DNA from: DASZBX01 sp035943635
GTDB lineage: Bacteria; Actinomycetota; Actinomycetes; Streptomycetales; Catenulisporaceae
Reading direction: 5' to 3'
Assembly: GCA_035943635.1 (NCBI GenBank)
Contig: DASZBX010000103.1
Location: forward strand, 1-50,077
DNA length: 50,077 nt
Shown here: in pieces, positions 1 to 21,100 of the stretch
Position numbering within the stretch: position 1 is the stretch's first letter
Layout: every line of letters starts with the position of its first letter
Made by a program: the position numbers and the translations under genes
Notes under the pieces: model-generated
What the model saw: the letters and a program-made list of their open reading frames with translations, nothing else
Database searches by the model: none
What the model was told of the DNA's origin: nothing

Positions 1-2180
1 ACCGCGACCCGGCGGGCCCGGGCGCCGCGCGCCTCACAGGCCGCGATCAGCGCGTCCAGGCCGGCCGGAGCGCCCGAGACCACTGTGGACCTCGGACCGT
101 TGACCGCCGCGACGGAGACGTCTGCGACATCCGCGAGCAGAGATTCGACCTCGGCGACCGGCAGAGCCACCGACACCATGCCGCCCAACCCGGACAGCAC
201 CCGCAGCAGACGAGACCGTGAGACGACGACCCGCAGCGCGTCCTCCAAGGACAACGCACCGGCAACACAGGCCGCTGCGATCTCGCCCTGCGAGTGACCG
301 ACCACGGCCGACGGGATAACCCCGGCAGAACGCCAGACCGCCGCGAGCGACACCATCACCGCACACAACACCGGCTGCACAACATCAACCCGGGCAAGGA
401 GATCCGCGTCATCCAGCGCGTCCCACAACGACCACTCGACCAGGCCGTCGAGAACCGCAGCACACTCATTCAGTCGAGTGGCGAACGCCTCAGACGACGC
501 GACCAGATCCCGCGCCATCCCGACCCACTGCGAACCCTGACCCGGGAACACGAACACCGGGCGGTCTCCCCCACGGACGCAGCCTTCTGCGACTCGGGTC
601 GTGGTCGTGCCCTCGGCCAATGCGGTGAGCCGGCCGAGCAGGTCCTCATGGTCCGCGGCGACGAGTACCGCACGCTGCGGGAACGCGGCGCGGGTGGTGC
701 CGAGCGAGTAGGCGAGGTCCGACAGGCTGACATCAGGGTTCTCAGTCAACTGCGCGGCGAGGCGGCGGGCCTGCTCCCGGACTCCGGCCGCGGTGTGCGC
801 GGACAGGACCAGCGGCACGGCACGCGTGACAGCCGCGTCACCGGCGGGCGCCGATTCCCGCGGCTCCGCCTCAGGATCGGCCACCTCTTCGGGGGCTGAT
901 TCGAGGATGATGTGCGCGTTGGTCCCGGACACGCCGAACGAGGACACCGCCGCGCGGCGCGGCCGCCCGGTCTCGGGCCACGGCGTCGTCTCGGTGACGA
1001 GCTCGACCGCGCCCTCGGTCCAGTCCACGTGGCTGCTGGGCGCGTCCACGTGCAGGGTGGCGGGCACGACCGAGTGCCGCAGCGACTCGACCATCTTGAT
1101 CACGCCGCCGACGCCGGACGCGGCCTGGGTGTGGCACAGGTTCGACTTGAGCGAGCCGAGCAGCAGCGGGCGGCCGTCGGCGCGGTCCCGGCCGTAGGTG
1201 GCCAGCAGCGCCTGGGCCTCGATCGGGTCGCCGAGCGTGGTGCCGGTGCCGTGGCCCTCGACCACGTCGACCTCGCTGGTGGTCAGTCCGGCGTCGGCCA
1301 GGGCCTGGCGGATCACGCGCTGCTGGGACGGGCCGTTCGGTGCGGACAGGCCGTTGGAGGCGCCGTCCTGGTTGACCGCGCTGCCGCGCAGCACGGCGAG
1401 CACCGGGTGCCCGTTGCGCTTCGCGTCGGACAGGCGTTCGAGCATCACCATGCCCGCGCCCTCGCCCCACGCGGTGCCGTCGGCGGCGTCGGCGAAGGCC
1501 TTGACCCTGCTGTCCGCGGCCAGGCCGCGCTGGCGGGAGAACTCGATGAACGGGCCGGGCAGCGGCATCACGGTCACCCCGCCGGCCAGCGCGAGCGTGC
1601 ACTCGCCGCGGCGCAGCGCGTTCGCGGCCAGGTGCATCGCGACCAGGGAGGAGGAGCAGGCGGTGTCGATGGTCACGGCCGGGCCCTCGAACCCGAAGGA
1701 GTAGGAGATCCGGCCGGACATGACACTGGTGGCGTTGCCGGTGAGCATGTAGCCCTCGGCGCCCTGCGGGCTGGCCAGCAGCAGCTGGGAGTAGTCCTGG
1801 GTCTGGCCGCCGATGTAGACGCCGGTGCGCGAGCCGCGCACGTCGGCCGGGTCGATCCCGGCCCGCTCCATCGTCTCCCAGGCGATCTCCAGCAGCAGGC
1901 GCTGCTGCGGGTCGATGGTCAGCGCCTCGCGCGGGCTGATCCCGAAGAACCCGGCGTCGAAGTAGGCCGCGTCGTGCAGGAACGCGCCTTCGCGGACGTA
2001 GCTGGTGCCGGGGGCGTCGGGGTCCTCGTCGTACATGGCGTCCAGCGCCCAGTTGCGGTCGGTCGGGAAGGCGGTGACCGCGTCGCGCTGCTCCATCAAC
2101 AGGTCCCACAGGGACTCGGCCGAGTCGATCCCGCCCGGGTAGCGGCAGGCGGTGGCGACGATGACGACCGGGTCCGCGTG
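1..2180 (-). other. PKS-E module E2 (partial): KS and N-terminal two thirds of AT (methylmalonyl-type)
   Basis: KS about 2178-899, Cys 1656-1658 in DTACSSS, with EGHGTGT. It departs from the other KSs here at VVIVATACRYPGG, LTIDPQQ, DSRVKAF (usual DGRCKAF) and SNLCHTQAAS (usual SNIGHTQAAA; Cys codon 1134-1136 before His 1131-1133). AT begins near 565 (RPVFVFPGQGSQW) and has GHSQGEIAAAC (Ser 291-293), predicting methylmalonyl-CoA. The second specificity motif lies beyond the left edge, so this is provisional. Reductive domains and ACP are not visible. Confidence 0.88.
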
Positions 2181-5100
2181 GTCGGCCGGGCCGGCCGGAA
2201 CCAGCCCGCCGGCCACGGACGCGCCGTCGACCACGCCGACCAGTTCGCCGAGCAGGTGCCGGCTGAGCACGAGCGGGCTCGGGTAGTCGAAGACCAGGGA
2301 GGAGGGCAGGCGCAGTCCGGTCGCGGCCTTGATCCCGTTGCGCACCTCGACCGCGGTCAGCGAGTCGAAGCCGAGCTCGCGGAAGGCCCGGGTCGGTTCG
2401 ATCGCCTCCGGGCCGGCGAAGCCGAGCACGGCGGCGGCGCAGCTGCGGACCAGGTCCAGCAGGGTGCGCAGCTGTTCGGCCTCGGACAGGGCGCGCAGGG
2501 TCCGGCGCAGCGCGGCCGAGGCGTCCGAGCCCTGGTCGGCGGCCGGGCCGGCGTCGGCGCCGCCGGCCAGCGCGGCCTGGGCGTCGGCCAGGTCGGCCAG
2601 CAGCGGCCGGCGGCGGGCGGCGCTGAACCCGGGGGCGAACGCGGCCCAGTCCAGGTCGGCCACGGCCAGGAAGGTCTCGTCGTGGTCCAGTGCGCCGCGC
2701 AGCACGGCCAGCGCGGAGGCCGGCGGCATCGGCACGACGCCGCGGCGGGCCATCAGGTCCCCGGCCGCGCCGGCCGACATGCCGCCCTCGGCCCAGGCGC
2801 CCCAGGCGACCGACAGGGCCGGGACGCCCTGCGCGCGCAGGGTTTCGGCGTAGGCGTCCAGGAACGCGTTGGCGGCCGCGTAGGCGCCCTGGCCGCCGCC
2901 GCCCCACACCCCGGCGTTGGAGGAGAAGAGCACGAAGGCGTCCAGCTCGCGGCCGGCCAGGAGTTCGGCCAGGTTGCGGGTGCCGGTGACCTTGGCGTCG
3001 GCGATCTCGGCGAGGTCGGCCAGGGGCAGCTCGCCGGCCGGGGCGATCCGGGCGACGCCGGCCGCGTGCATCACGCTGCGGACCGGTTCGCCCTCCTCGT
3101 CCAGGGTGCGCAGCAGCTCGGCCAGCGAGTCGCGGTCGGCCACGTCGCAGCGGGCGACGGTGACCAGGGTGCCGAGCCCGGCGAGTTCCTCGACCAGGTC
3201 GGTGGCGCCGGGCGCGTCGGCGCCGCGCCGGCTGGCCAGCACGATCCGGTCCGCGCCGAGCCCGCCGAGCCAGCGGGTCAGTTCCCCGCCGATCGCGCCG
3301 GTGCCGCCGGTGACCAGGACCGTGCCGGTCGGGTGCCAGTGCCGCGGCGGCAGGGCGGCGGCCGGTTCGGCCCGTTGCAGGCGGCGCAGCCGGGCGCCGT
3401 CGGCGCGCAGGGCGATCTGGTCCTCGCCGGCCGGGTCGGCCAGCAGGGCGCACAGGCGCTGGGCGGTCGCGGCGTCGGGTTCGGCCGGCAGGTCGACCAG
3501 GGCGTTCCAGCCGGCCTGGTCTTCGAGCGCGATCACCCGGCCCAGGCCCCACAGCTGCGCCTGGATCGGGCTGCGGACCGGGTCGGCCGGTCCGGTGCAG
3601 ACGGCGCCGCTGGTGGCGGTCCAGATCGGCACGGTCAGCCCCGCGCGCCGGGCCGCGCCGCTCAGGGCCACGGTCGCGGCCAGGGCGGCGGTGACCGAGG
3701 GGGCGTCCGGGTGGGCGCGCTCGTCCAGGCCGAGCAGGGACACGATCCCGGCGGTCTTCAGGCCGCGCAGCGTCCCGGCCAGTTCGTCCGGGTCGGTGTC
3801 CGGGCCGACCACCAGGCGGTCGGCGCCGGCCCCGGCCTCGTGCAGGGCCTGGGCGATCAGTTCGGCCCACTGCCCGTCCGGGGAGTCGCACTCGTGTCCG
3901 GGCACGGCGATCAGCCAGGTGCCGGTGAGCGCGGGCCGGGCCGCGGCCGGGGCGGACTCGGCCCGGCGCCACTGGATCCGGTAGCGCCAGCGCTCGATCA
4001 CGGTCTCCAGCGCGCGCCGCCGGTGCCAGGCGGAGAGCGCGGGCAGCACGGCGCTGAACGGGTCGTCCCCGTCGATCTCCAGGGCCGAGGCCAGCGCGGC
4101 CAGGTCCTGGTCGTCGACGGCGGCCCAGAAGCCGAGCTCGGCCGGGTCCACGCCGGGCGCGCCGCGCAGGGCGGCGTAGCCCTCGGGCGCGTCGAGCCAG
4201 TACCGGCTGCGCTGGAACGGGTAGGTCGGCAGGTCCACGTGCCCGCCGGGCAGGGTGGCGGTCAGCAGGTCCCGGCGCACCGGCAGGCCGGCGGTGTGCG
4301 CCTCGGCCAGCGCGGTCAGGAAGCGCAGGGCGCCGGCTTCGTCCCGGCGCACCGTGCCCAGGGCCAGGGCGGTGTCGCCGATGGGCGCTCCCTGCGCGGA
4401 CAGGTCGTCCAGGGTCTCCTGGATCGCGACGGTCAGGGCCGGGTGCACGCTCAGTTCGAGGAAGGTGTCGTAGCCGTCACGCAGCAGGGCCCTGATGGTC
4501 TGGTCGAACTGGACCGTGTGCCGCACGTTGCGGTACCAGTACCCTGCGTCGAGCGTGGCGGTGTCCTCGACCAGGTCGCCGGTGACCGTGGAGTAGAACG
4601 GGATGTGCCCGGCGGTCGGCCGGACCAGGTCGAAGCTCTCCATCAGGGCGTCGCGGGCCTGGGCGATCTGGGCCGAGTGCACGGCGTAGCGCACCTGGAC
4701 CCGACGCGCGCGCACGCCGTCCTCGGCGCAGCCGGCGATGAACTCGTCGACCGCGTCCGCGTCGCCGGAGACCACGATCGAGCCGGGGCTGTTGACCACG
4801 CCGATGGTCAGCCGCCCGGAGAACGCGGCCAGCCGCTCCTTGACCTCGGCCAGCGGGGCCCGGACGGACAGGCTGGCGCCGCCTTCCAGGCCCTGCACGG
4901 CGCGGGCCCGCAGGGTGACGATCCGCGCAGCGTCATCCAGAGAGATCGCGCCGGCCAGGTACGCCGCGGCGATCTCGCCCTGCGAGTGGCCGACCACGGC
5001 GGCCGGTTCGACGCCGTGCGCGCGCCAGAGCGCGGCCAGCGAGACCAGCATGGCGAACAGGGCGGGCTGGGCCACGTCGTCGCGGTCGAGCAGCTCGGGT

Positions 5101-7043
5101 TCGGCGGGCATCCGATGGATCAGGTCGAGCAGGTCGAAGTCGGTGTGCCGGCCGACCGCGGCGGCGGCCTCGGCCAGCGCGGCGGCGAACACCGGGCTGG
5201 ATTGTTCCAGTTCCAGGCCCATGCCGGCCCACTGCGCGCCCTGGCCGGGCAGCACGAACACCGGGCGGCGGGTCGAGCGGGCCACGGCGCGCACGGTGAT
5301 CGGCGAAGGGGTGCCGTCGGCGAGGGCGGTCAGCGCGGTCAGTGCGGCGTCGCGGTCCGCCGCGAGCAGTACGGCGCGCTGTTCGAAGGCCGAGCGGGAG
5401 CCGGCCAGCGCGGTGGCGACCCGGCCGAGGTCGAGCTCGGGGTTCGCGTGCAGGTGGGCGCGCAGCCGGGCCGCGGTCTCGCGCAGGGCGGGCTCGGTGC
5501 GGCCGGACAGCAGCAGCGGGATGGCGGGCAGTTGGGTGAACGCGGCCGGCGAGGCGGGCTCGGCGGTCTCGGGATCGGCGGTCTCGGGCACGGCGGCGGT
5601 GGCGGCGGTGGCGTCCGGGTCCGCGGCGTCGGGCTCTGCGGCGGCCTCGGCCGGTTCGATCTCCGGGGCCTGTTCCAGGATGGTGTGCGCGTTGGTGCCG
5701 CTGAACCCGAACGAGGAGACCGCGGCCCGGCGCGGCCGGCCGGTATCGGGCCAGGCCCGTTCCGCGGTGACCAGTTCCACCGAGCCGGCGGACCAGTCCA
5801 CGTGCGGCGAGGGGGTCTCGGCGTACAGGGTGCGCGGCACGACGCCGTGCTTCATCGCCTGGACCAGTTTGATCACCCCGGCCACGCCGGCCGCGGCCTG
5901 GGTGTGACCGAAGTTGGACTTGATCGAGCCGAGCAGCAGCGGCAGGCCCTCGGGCCGGTCCTGGCCGTAGGTGGCCAGCAGGGCCTGGGCCTCGATCGGG
6001 TCGCCGAGGGTGGTGCCGGTGCCGTGGGCCTCGACCACGTCGACGTCGACCGTGGACAGGTCGGCCGAGGCCAGCGCCTGGCGGATCACCCGCTCCTGGG
6101 ACGGGCCGTTCGGGGCGGTCAGGCCGTTGGACGCGCCGTCCTGGTTCACCGCCGAGCCGCGCACCACGGCGAGCACCGGGTGTCCGTTGCGGCGGGCGTC
6201 GGAGAGGCGTTCGAGCAGCAGCACGCCCGCGCCCTCGCCCCAGCCGGTACCGTCGGCGTCGGCGGAGAACGCCTTGCACCGGCCGTTCGGGGCCAGCCCG
6301 CGCTGGCGGGAGAACTCGACGAAGGTGTCCGGGCCGGACATCACGGTGACGCCGCCGGCCAGGGCGAGTTCGCACTCGCCGTTGCGCAGCGCCTGGGCCG
6401 CGAGGTGCAGCGCGACCAGGGAGGAGGAGCAGGCGGTGTCGATGGTGACCGCGGGGCCTTCGAGCCCGAGCACGTAGGCGACCCGGCCGGAGACGATGCT
6501 GCCGGAGGTGCCGGTGCTCAGATACCCTTCGACGCCCTCGGGCAGGACCGGCAGGCGGGAGGCGTAGTCGTGGTACATCACGCCGGCGAACACGCCGGTG
6601 CGGCTGCCGCGGGCGGCGGCCGGGTCGATGCCCGCGCGTTCGAACGCCTCCCAGCACACTTCCAGCAGCAGCCGCTGCTGCGGGTCCATCGCGACCGCCT
6701 CGCGCGGGCTGATCCCGAAGAAGGCGGGGTCGAACTGGGCGGCGTCGTGCAGGAACCCGCCCTCGCGGGTGTAGGAGGTGCCGAGTTCGCCGGCGTCGGC
6801 GCTGTAGAGCGCCTCGGTGTCCCAGCCGCGGTCGGTCGGGAACCCGCTGATCCCGTCGGCGCCCTCGTGCACGAACCGCCACAGCTGGTCCGGGTCGGTG
6901 ATCCCACCCGGGTAGCGGCAGCCCATCGCGACGATGGCGACCGGCTCGCGCGTCACGGCCTCGGCCTCGCGCAGCCGGCGCCGGGTCTCGTGGAGGTCCG
7001 CCGTGACCCGCTTGAGGAAGTACCGGAGCTTATCCTCGCTCAT
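1..7043 (-). CDS. PKS-E: modular type I PKS, one full module plus KS and partial AT of a second (3' partial)
   Basis: Begins at ATG 7041-7043 with a docking head (MSEDKLRYFLKRVTADLHET) and stays open to the left edge: 2347 visible codons, no stop. Order: KS-AT-KR-ACP (E1), KS-AT (E2, cut). Key residues: KS1 Cys205, AT1 Ser687, KR Tyr1388, ACP Ser1561, KS2 Cys1796, AT2 Ser2251. Both ATs carry GHSQG, the methylmalonyl-type motif, so the line changes here from unbranched polyene units to methyl-branched units. The E1 AT has YAVH where YASH is expected. The E2 KS has several departures from its paralogues. Any reductive domains of E2, further modules or a thioesterase would lie to the left of the window. 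The last part (about 1-540) is visibly less GC-rich than the rest of the gene. Confidence 0.96.
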   Translation of the reverse strand, partial: MSEDKLRYFLKRVTADLHETRRRLREAEAVTREPVAIVAMGCRYPGGITDPDQLWRFVHEGADGISGFPTDRGWDTEALYSADAGELGTSYTREGGFLHDAAQFDPAFFGISPREAVAMDPQQRLLLEVCWEAFERAGIDPAAARGSRTGVFAGVMYHDYASRLPVLPEGVEGYLSTGTSGSIVSGRVAYVLGLEGPAVTIDTACSSSLVALHLAAQALRNGECELALAGGVTVMSGPDTFVEFSRQRGLAPNGRCKAFSADADGTGWGEGAGVLLLERLSDARRNGHPVLAVVRGSAVNQDGASNGLTAPNGPSQERVIRQALASADLSTVDVDVVEAHGTGTTLGDPIEAQALLATYGQDRPEGLPLLLGSIKSNFGHTQAAAGVAGVIKLVQAMKHGVVPRTLYAETPSPHVDWSAGSVELVTAERAWPDTGRPRRAAVSSFGFSGTNAHTILEQAPEIEPAEAAAEPDAADPDATAATAAVPETADPETAEPASPAAFTQLPAIPLLLSGRTEPALRETAARLRAHLHANPELDLGRVATALAGSRSAFEQRAVLLAADRDAALTALTALADGTPSPITVRAVARSTRRPVFVLPGQGAQWAGMGLELEQSSPVFAAALAEAAAAVGRHTDFDLLDLIHRMPAEPELLDRDDVAQPALFAMLVSLAALWRAHGVEPAAVVGHSQGEIAAAYLAGAISLDDAARIVTLRARAVQGLEGGASLSVRAPLAEVKERLAAFSGRLTIGVVNSPGSIVVSGDADAVDEFIAGCAEDGVRARRVQVRYAVHSAQIAQARDALMESFDLVRPTAGHIPFYSTVTGDLVEDTATLDAGYWYRNVRHTVQFDQTIRALLRDGYDTFLELSVHPALTVAIQETLDDLSAQGAPIGDTALALGTVRRDEAGALRFLTALAEAHTAGLPVRRDLLTATLPGGHVDLPTYPFQRSRYWLDAPEGYAALRGAPGVDPAELGFWAAVDDQDLAALASALEIDGDDPFSAVLPALSAWHRRRALETVIERWRYRIQWRRAESAPAAARPALTGTWLIAVPGHECDSPDGQWAELIAQALHEAGAGADRLVVGPDTDPDELAGTLRGLKTAGIVSLLGLDERAHPDAPSVTAALAATVALSGAARRAGLTVPIWTATSGAVCTGPADPVRSPIQAQLWGLGRVIALEDQAGWNALVDLPAEPDAATAQRLCALLADPAGEDQIALRADGARLRRLQRAEPAAALPPRHWHPTGTVLVTGGTGAIGGELTRWLGGLGADRIVLASRRGADAPGATDLVEELAGLGTLVTVARCDVADRDSLAELLRTLDEEGEPVRSVMHAAGVARIAPAGELPLADLAEIADAKVTGTRNLAELLAGRELDAFVLFSSNAGVWGGGGQGAYAAANAFLDAYAETLRAQGVPALSVAWGAWAEGGMSAGAAGDLMARRGVVPMPPASALAVLRGALDHDETFLAVADLDWAAFAPGFSAARRRPLLADLADAQAALAGGADAGPAADQGSDASAALRRTLRALSEAEQLRTLLDLVRSCAAAVLGFAGPEAIEPTRAFRELGFDSLTAVEVRNGIKAATGLRLPSSLVFDYPSPLVLSRHLLGELVGVVDGASVAGGLVPAGPADHADPVVIVATACRYPGGIDSAESLWDLLMEQRDAVTAFPTDRNWALDAMYDEDPDAPGTSYVREGAFLHDAAYFDAGFFGISPREALTIDPQQRLLLEIAWETMERAGIDPADVRGSRTGVYIGGQTQDYSQLLLASPQGAEGYMLTGNATSVMSGRISYSFGFEGPAVTIDTACSSSLVAMHLAANALRRGECTLALAGGVTVMPLPGPFIEFSRQRGLAADSRVKAFADAADGTAWGEGAGMVMLERLSDAKRNGHPVLAVLRGSAVNQDGASNGLSAPNGPSQQRVIRQALADAGLTTSEVDVVEGHGTGTTLGDPIEAQALLATYGRDRADGRPLLLGSLKSNLCHTQAASGVGGVIKMVESLRHSVVPATLHVDAPSSHVDWTEGAVELVTETTPWPETGRPRRAAVSSFGVSGTNAHIILESAPEEVADPEAEPRESAPAGDAAVTRAVPLVLSAHTAAGVREQARRLAAQLTENPDVSLSDLAYSLGTTRAAFPQRAVLVAADHEDLLGRLTALAEGTTTTRVAEGCVRGGDRPVFVFPGQGSQWVGMARDLVASSEAFATRLNECAAVLDGLVEWSLWDALDDADLLARVDVVQPVLCAVMVSLAAVWRSAGVIPSAVVGHSQGEIAAACVAGALSLEDALRVVVSRSRLLRVLSGLGGMVSVALPVAEVESLLADVADVSVAAVNGPRSTVVSGAPAGLDALIAACEARGARARRVA
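2200..6955 (-). other. PKS-E module E1: KS-AT(methylmalonyl-like)-KR(A-type)-ACP
   Basis: KS about 6952-5677, Cys 6429-6431, with HGTGT and NFGHTQ. AT about 5272-4400, GHSQG (Ser 4983-4985) with RYAVHSAQ (YAVH 4677-4688) where methylmalonyl ATs normally have YASH. A FWAAVDDQD linker takes the place of a DH. KR about 3985-2570, GTVLVTGGTGAIGG near 3310, SSNAG serine, Tyr 2880-2882, Trp 8 before Tyr, Gln 3 before it, no LDD: A1-type, which by published KR rules gives an L-hydroxyl and keeps the D-methyl. ACP Ser 2361-2363 in ELGFDSLTAVEV. Expected product: alpha-methyl, beta-hydroxy unit next to the tetraene. Confidence 0.9.
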
Positions 7044-7089
7044 AACCCTGCCCACCTATCCCCACACGCCAGTCGGCACGAAGCCATGG
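7044..7089 (-). promoter_or_regulatory. D/E intergenic gap with ribosome binding site for PKS-E
   Basis: A 46 bp gap separates the PKS-D stop from the PKS-E ATG at 7043. AGGTGG at 7057-7052 sits 8 nt before ATG, the same hexamer as before PKS-B, and supports the start. No promoter or terminator is visible. Confidence 0.78.
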
Positions 7090-18120
<11,031 letters not shown>

Positions 18121-18165
18121 AGTCTCGCCTCTGGTCGATCGGGGAGTCGCCGGACCGGTACCGGG
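18121..18165 (-). promoter_or_regulatory. C/D intergenic gap with ribosome binding site for PKS-D
   Basis: A 45 bp gap separates the PKS-C stop from the PKS-D ATG at 18120. AGAGG at 18132-18128 lies 7 nt before ATG and supports this start. A short palindrome, CCGGTACCGG, lies close to the PKS-C stop; it is too short and lacks a T-run, so I do not call it a terminator. Confidence 0.75.
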
Positions 18166-21100
18166 TCAGACGCCGAGCTCGTTGTCGATGAAGTCGAAGA
18201 TCTCGTCGTCGCTGGCCGCGCCCAGCATCCCGGTGACCTGCGCCGGGCCGCCGGACCCGGCGTCGGCGCACCGGTCCAGCAGAGCCTGCAGCCGGGCGAC
18301 CAGGCCGGCCCGCGACTGCGGCGCGATCGCGCCGTGGTGCGCGGCCAGGGTCTGCTCGAGCCGGCCGAGCTCGGTGAAGACCGGCTCCGCGCTGACCGGG
18401 CCGTCCTCCAGCAGGCGCTGCCCGAGGTGGCCGGCCAGCGCCGCGGGCGCCGGGTAGTCGAACAGCAGGGTGGACGGCAGCTTGAGCCCGGTGAGCGCGC
18501 CGAGCCGGTTGCGCAGCTCGACCGCGGTGAGCGAGTCGAAGCCGAGCTCCAGGAACCCGCGCTCCGGCCCGATCGCGCCGGCGTCGGCGTGGCCGAGCAC
18601 CGCGGCCGCGTGCGTGGTGACCAGGGCGATCAGGGTCTTGTCCCGCTCGTCCGGTTCCATCGCGGCCAGGCGGCGCTTGAGTTCGCCGGCCGCGACGCCG
18701 GGGGCGGCGGCCGGACGGCGCCGGGCGGCCGGGGCCAGCAGCGAGAGCAGCGGCGGCAGGGTGGCCGCGTCGGCTCCGGCGAGGTTCAGGTGGACCGGGA
18801 TGAGCAGCGGGCGCGGGCTGCCCAGGGCGGCGTCGAACAGGGCCAGGCCCTCCTGGGCGTTCAGGGCCCGGACGCCCGAGCGGGCCATCCGGGCCCGGTC
18901 CGCCTCGGACAGGGCGCCGGCCATGCTGGAGTCCTGGTCCCACAGGCCCCAGGCGAGCGAGAGGCCCGGCAGTCCGGCCGCCCGGCGCGAGGCCATCAGG
19001 CCGTCCAGGAAGGAGTTGGCCGCGGCGTAGTTGCCCTGGCCCGCCGCGCCCAGCACGCCCGAGGTGGACGAGAAGACGACGAACCGGGACAGCGGCAGGT
19101 GCCGCGTCGCAGCGTCCAGATGCGCCACCGCGTCGACCTTGGCGGCGAACACGGAGGCCAGGCGTTGCGGGGTCAGGCCCGAGATCACCGCGTCGTCGAC
19201 GACGCCAGCCGCGTGGATCACCGCGGTCAGCGAGGGGTGACGGCTGATCAGGTCGGCTACCGCGGCGCGGTCGGACAGGTCGCAGGCTTCTGCGGTCGCG
19301 TCCACACCGGACTCGGTCAGTTCCGCGACCAGTTCGGCCAGGCCGGGCGCGGCCAGGCCGCGGCGGGACACCAGCACCAGGCCGGAAACACCGGACTCGG
19401 CCAGGTGCCGCGCGAACACGCCGCCCAGGGCACCGGAGGCGCCGGTCACCAGCACCGTGTCGGCCGGGCCGAACCCACCGAGACCCGTCTCGGCGCCGGG
19501 CTCGGCCGCGGCCGGGACCTCGGCGCGCACCAGCCGGGGCACCCACGCCTCGGCCCCGCGCACCGCGACCTGCGGCTCGCCGACGGCCAGGGCCGCCGCG
19601 ACCTGCTCGGGCCCGGCGCCGAGGTCCACGTCGACCAGGACGAACCGGCCCGGGTTCTCGGACTGCGCCGAACGCAGCAGTCCCCACGCCGCGGCGCCGG
19701 TCGGATCGGCGCTCGCGGCGGTCTCGGCGCTCGGGCCGACTGCATGACACGTCACCACCACAAGACGAGCATCCGCGAAACGGGGGTCGGCGAGGTACCC
19801 CTGAACCGCCCCCAGCAGGCCCGAGGTCACTCTCAGTACACCGGCCGGGTCCACTGCTGCGTCCGGGCCCGAAGCGGTGGGCGGGATGCGCAGGACCAGG
19901 TCAGTGGGGGTGGCCAGGCCGGATTCGAGCTCTGCGGCCAGGGCCGGGAGCGCGGCCTCGGGATCGGGGCCGAGCTCGGCCGGCTCGATCCGGGCCGGTT
20001 CCGCCTCCGGCGCGGGCGCCGGGACCCAGTCCAGGCCGAACAGGGAGCGGGCGATCTGCGGGCCGGCCGCGGCGCCGACCTGGTCGGCCGAGACCGGGCG
20101 CAGGGCCAGGGCGCCGACCGAGCCGACCGGGTTGCCGAGCCCGTCGGCCAGCTGGAGCGAGACGGTGTCGTCGGCCCCGACCACCAGCCTGGCCCGCAGG
20201 GCGGTCGCGCCGGCCGCGTAGACGTCCACGTCCTGCCAGGAGAAGGGAAGCAGGGGTCTGCCGTCCCCGGAGACCGGGGCGGCCGCGAGCGTGTGCAGGA
20301 CGGCGTCCAGCAGGGCCGGATGCAGGATGTGCGGGTGCTGATCCGTTTCGGCCAGCGCGGTGTACGCGTGCAGGGTCGCGCCGTCGCGGTAGGCCTCGGC
20401 CAGGTTCTGGAACTGCGGGCCGTATCCGAGTCCTGCGTCGGCCAGCCGGTCGTAGAGCCCGGTCAGGTCCAGCTGCTCGGCCGGGGCCCCCGATCCGGTG
20501 GCCGGCGGCCAGACCGCGAGGTTCCGGAGCGGATCAGGCTGCTGCGTCGCGGCGGAGAGCGTCGCGGTGGCGTGCAGGGTCCACGGGGTGTCCGCCCGGC
20601 CCGCCTCGGGCTCCTGGCCGGCGGCCGGCCGGGCGTGGAAGGTCACCGTGCCGGTGCCGTCGCGTTCGACCACGGTGACCTGCAGGTTGGTCGCAGCCTC
20701 CTTCGACAGCACGATCGGGGTGTGCAGGATCAGCTCGTCGATGTGGTCGAATCCGCTGACCGCGGCGGTGTGGCAGGCCAGGTCGAGCAGGGCGGCGCCG
20801 GGCAGGATGACCGTGCCGTGCACGGTGTGGTCGGCCAGCCAGGGCTGGGTGTTGACGTCGATCCGGCCGGTCAGGATCCGCTCGCCGGCCGGGGTGGTCA
20901 GGGACGCGGTCAGGAACGGGTGGCCGACCGGCGAAAGCCCGGCCGCGGCCAGGTCGCGCACGGCCGCGGCGGGCGCGTGCAGCCAGAACCAGCGGTGCTG
21001 GAAGGCGTAGGTGGGCAGGTCAACCCGGCGGCCGCCGGGCAGCGCGGCGGCCCAGTCGGCGCGGGCCCCGCGGACCCAGGCCGCGGCGGCCGCGGACAGG

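Noticed and set aside
871..3972. Minus-strand frame of about 1033 codons within PKS-E
   Set aside because: It is out of frame with PKS-E. The PKS-E frame through the same DNA encodes the E1 KR and ACP and the E2 KS with intact motifs.
18121..18165. Possible terminator or promoter in the C/D gap (short palindrome CCGGTACCGG)
   Set aside because: It is only 10 bp with no loop or T-run and no recognisable -10/-35 pair. The neighbouring genes share orientation and function.
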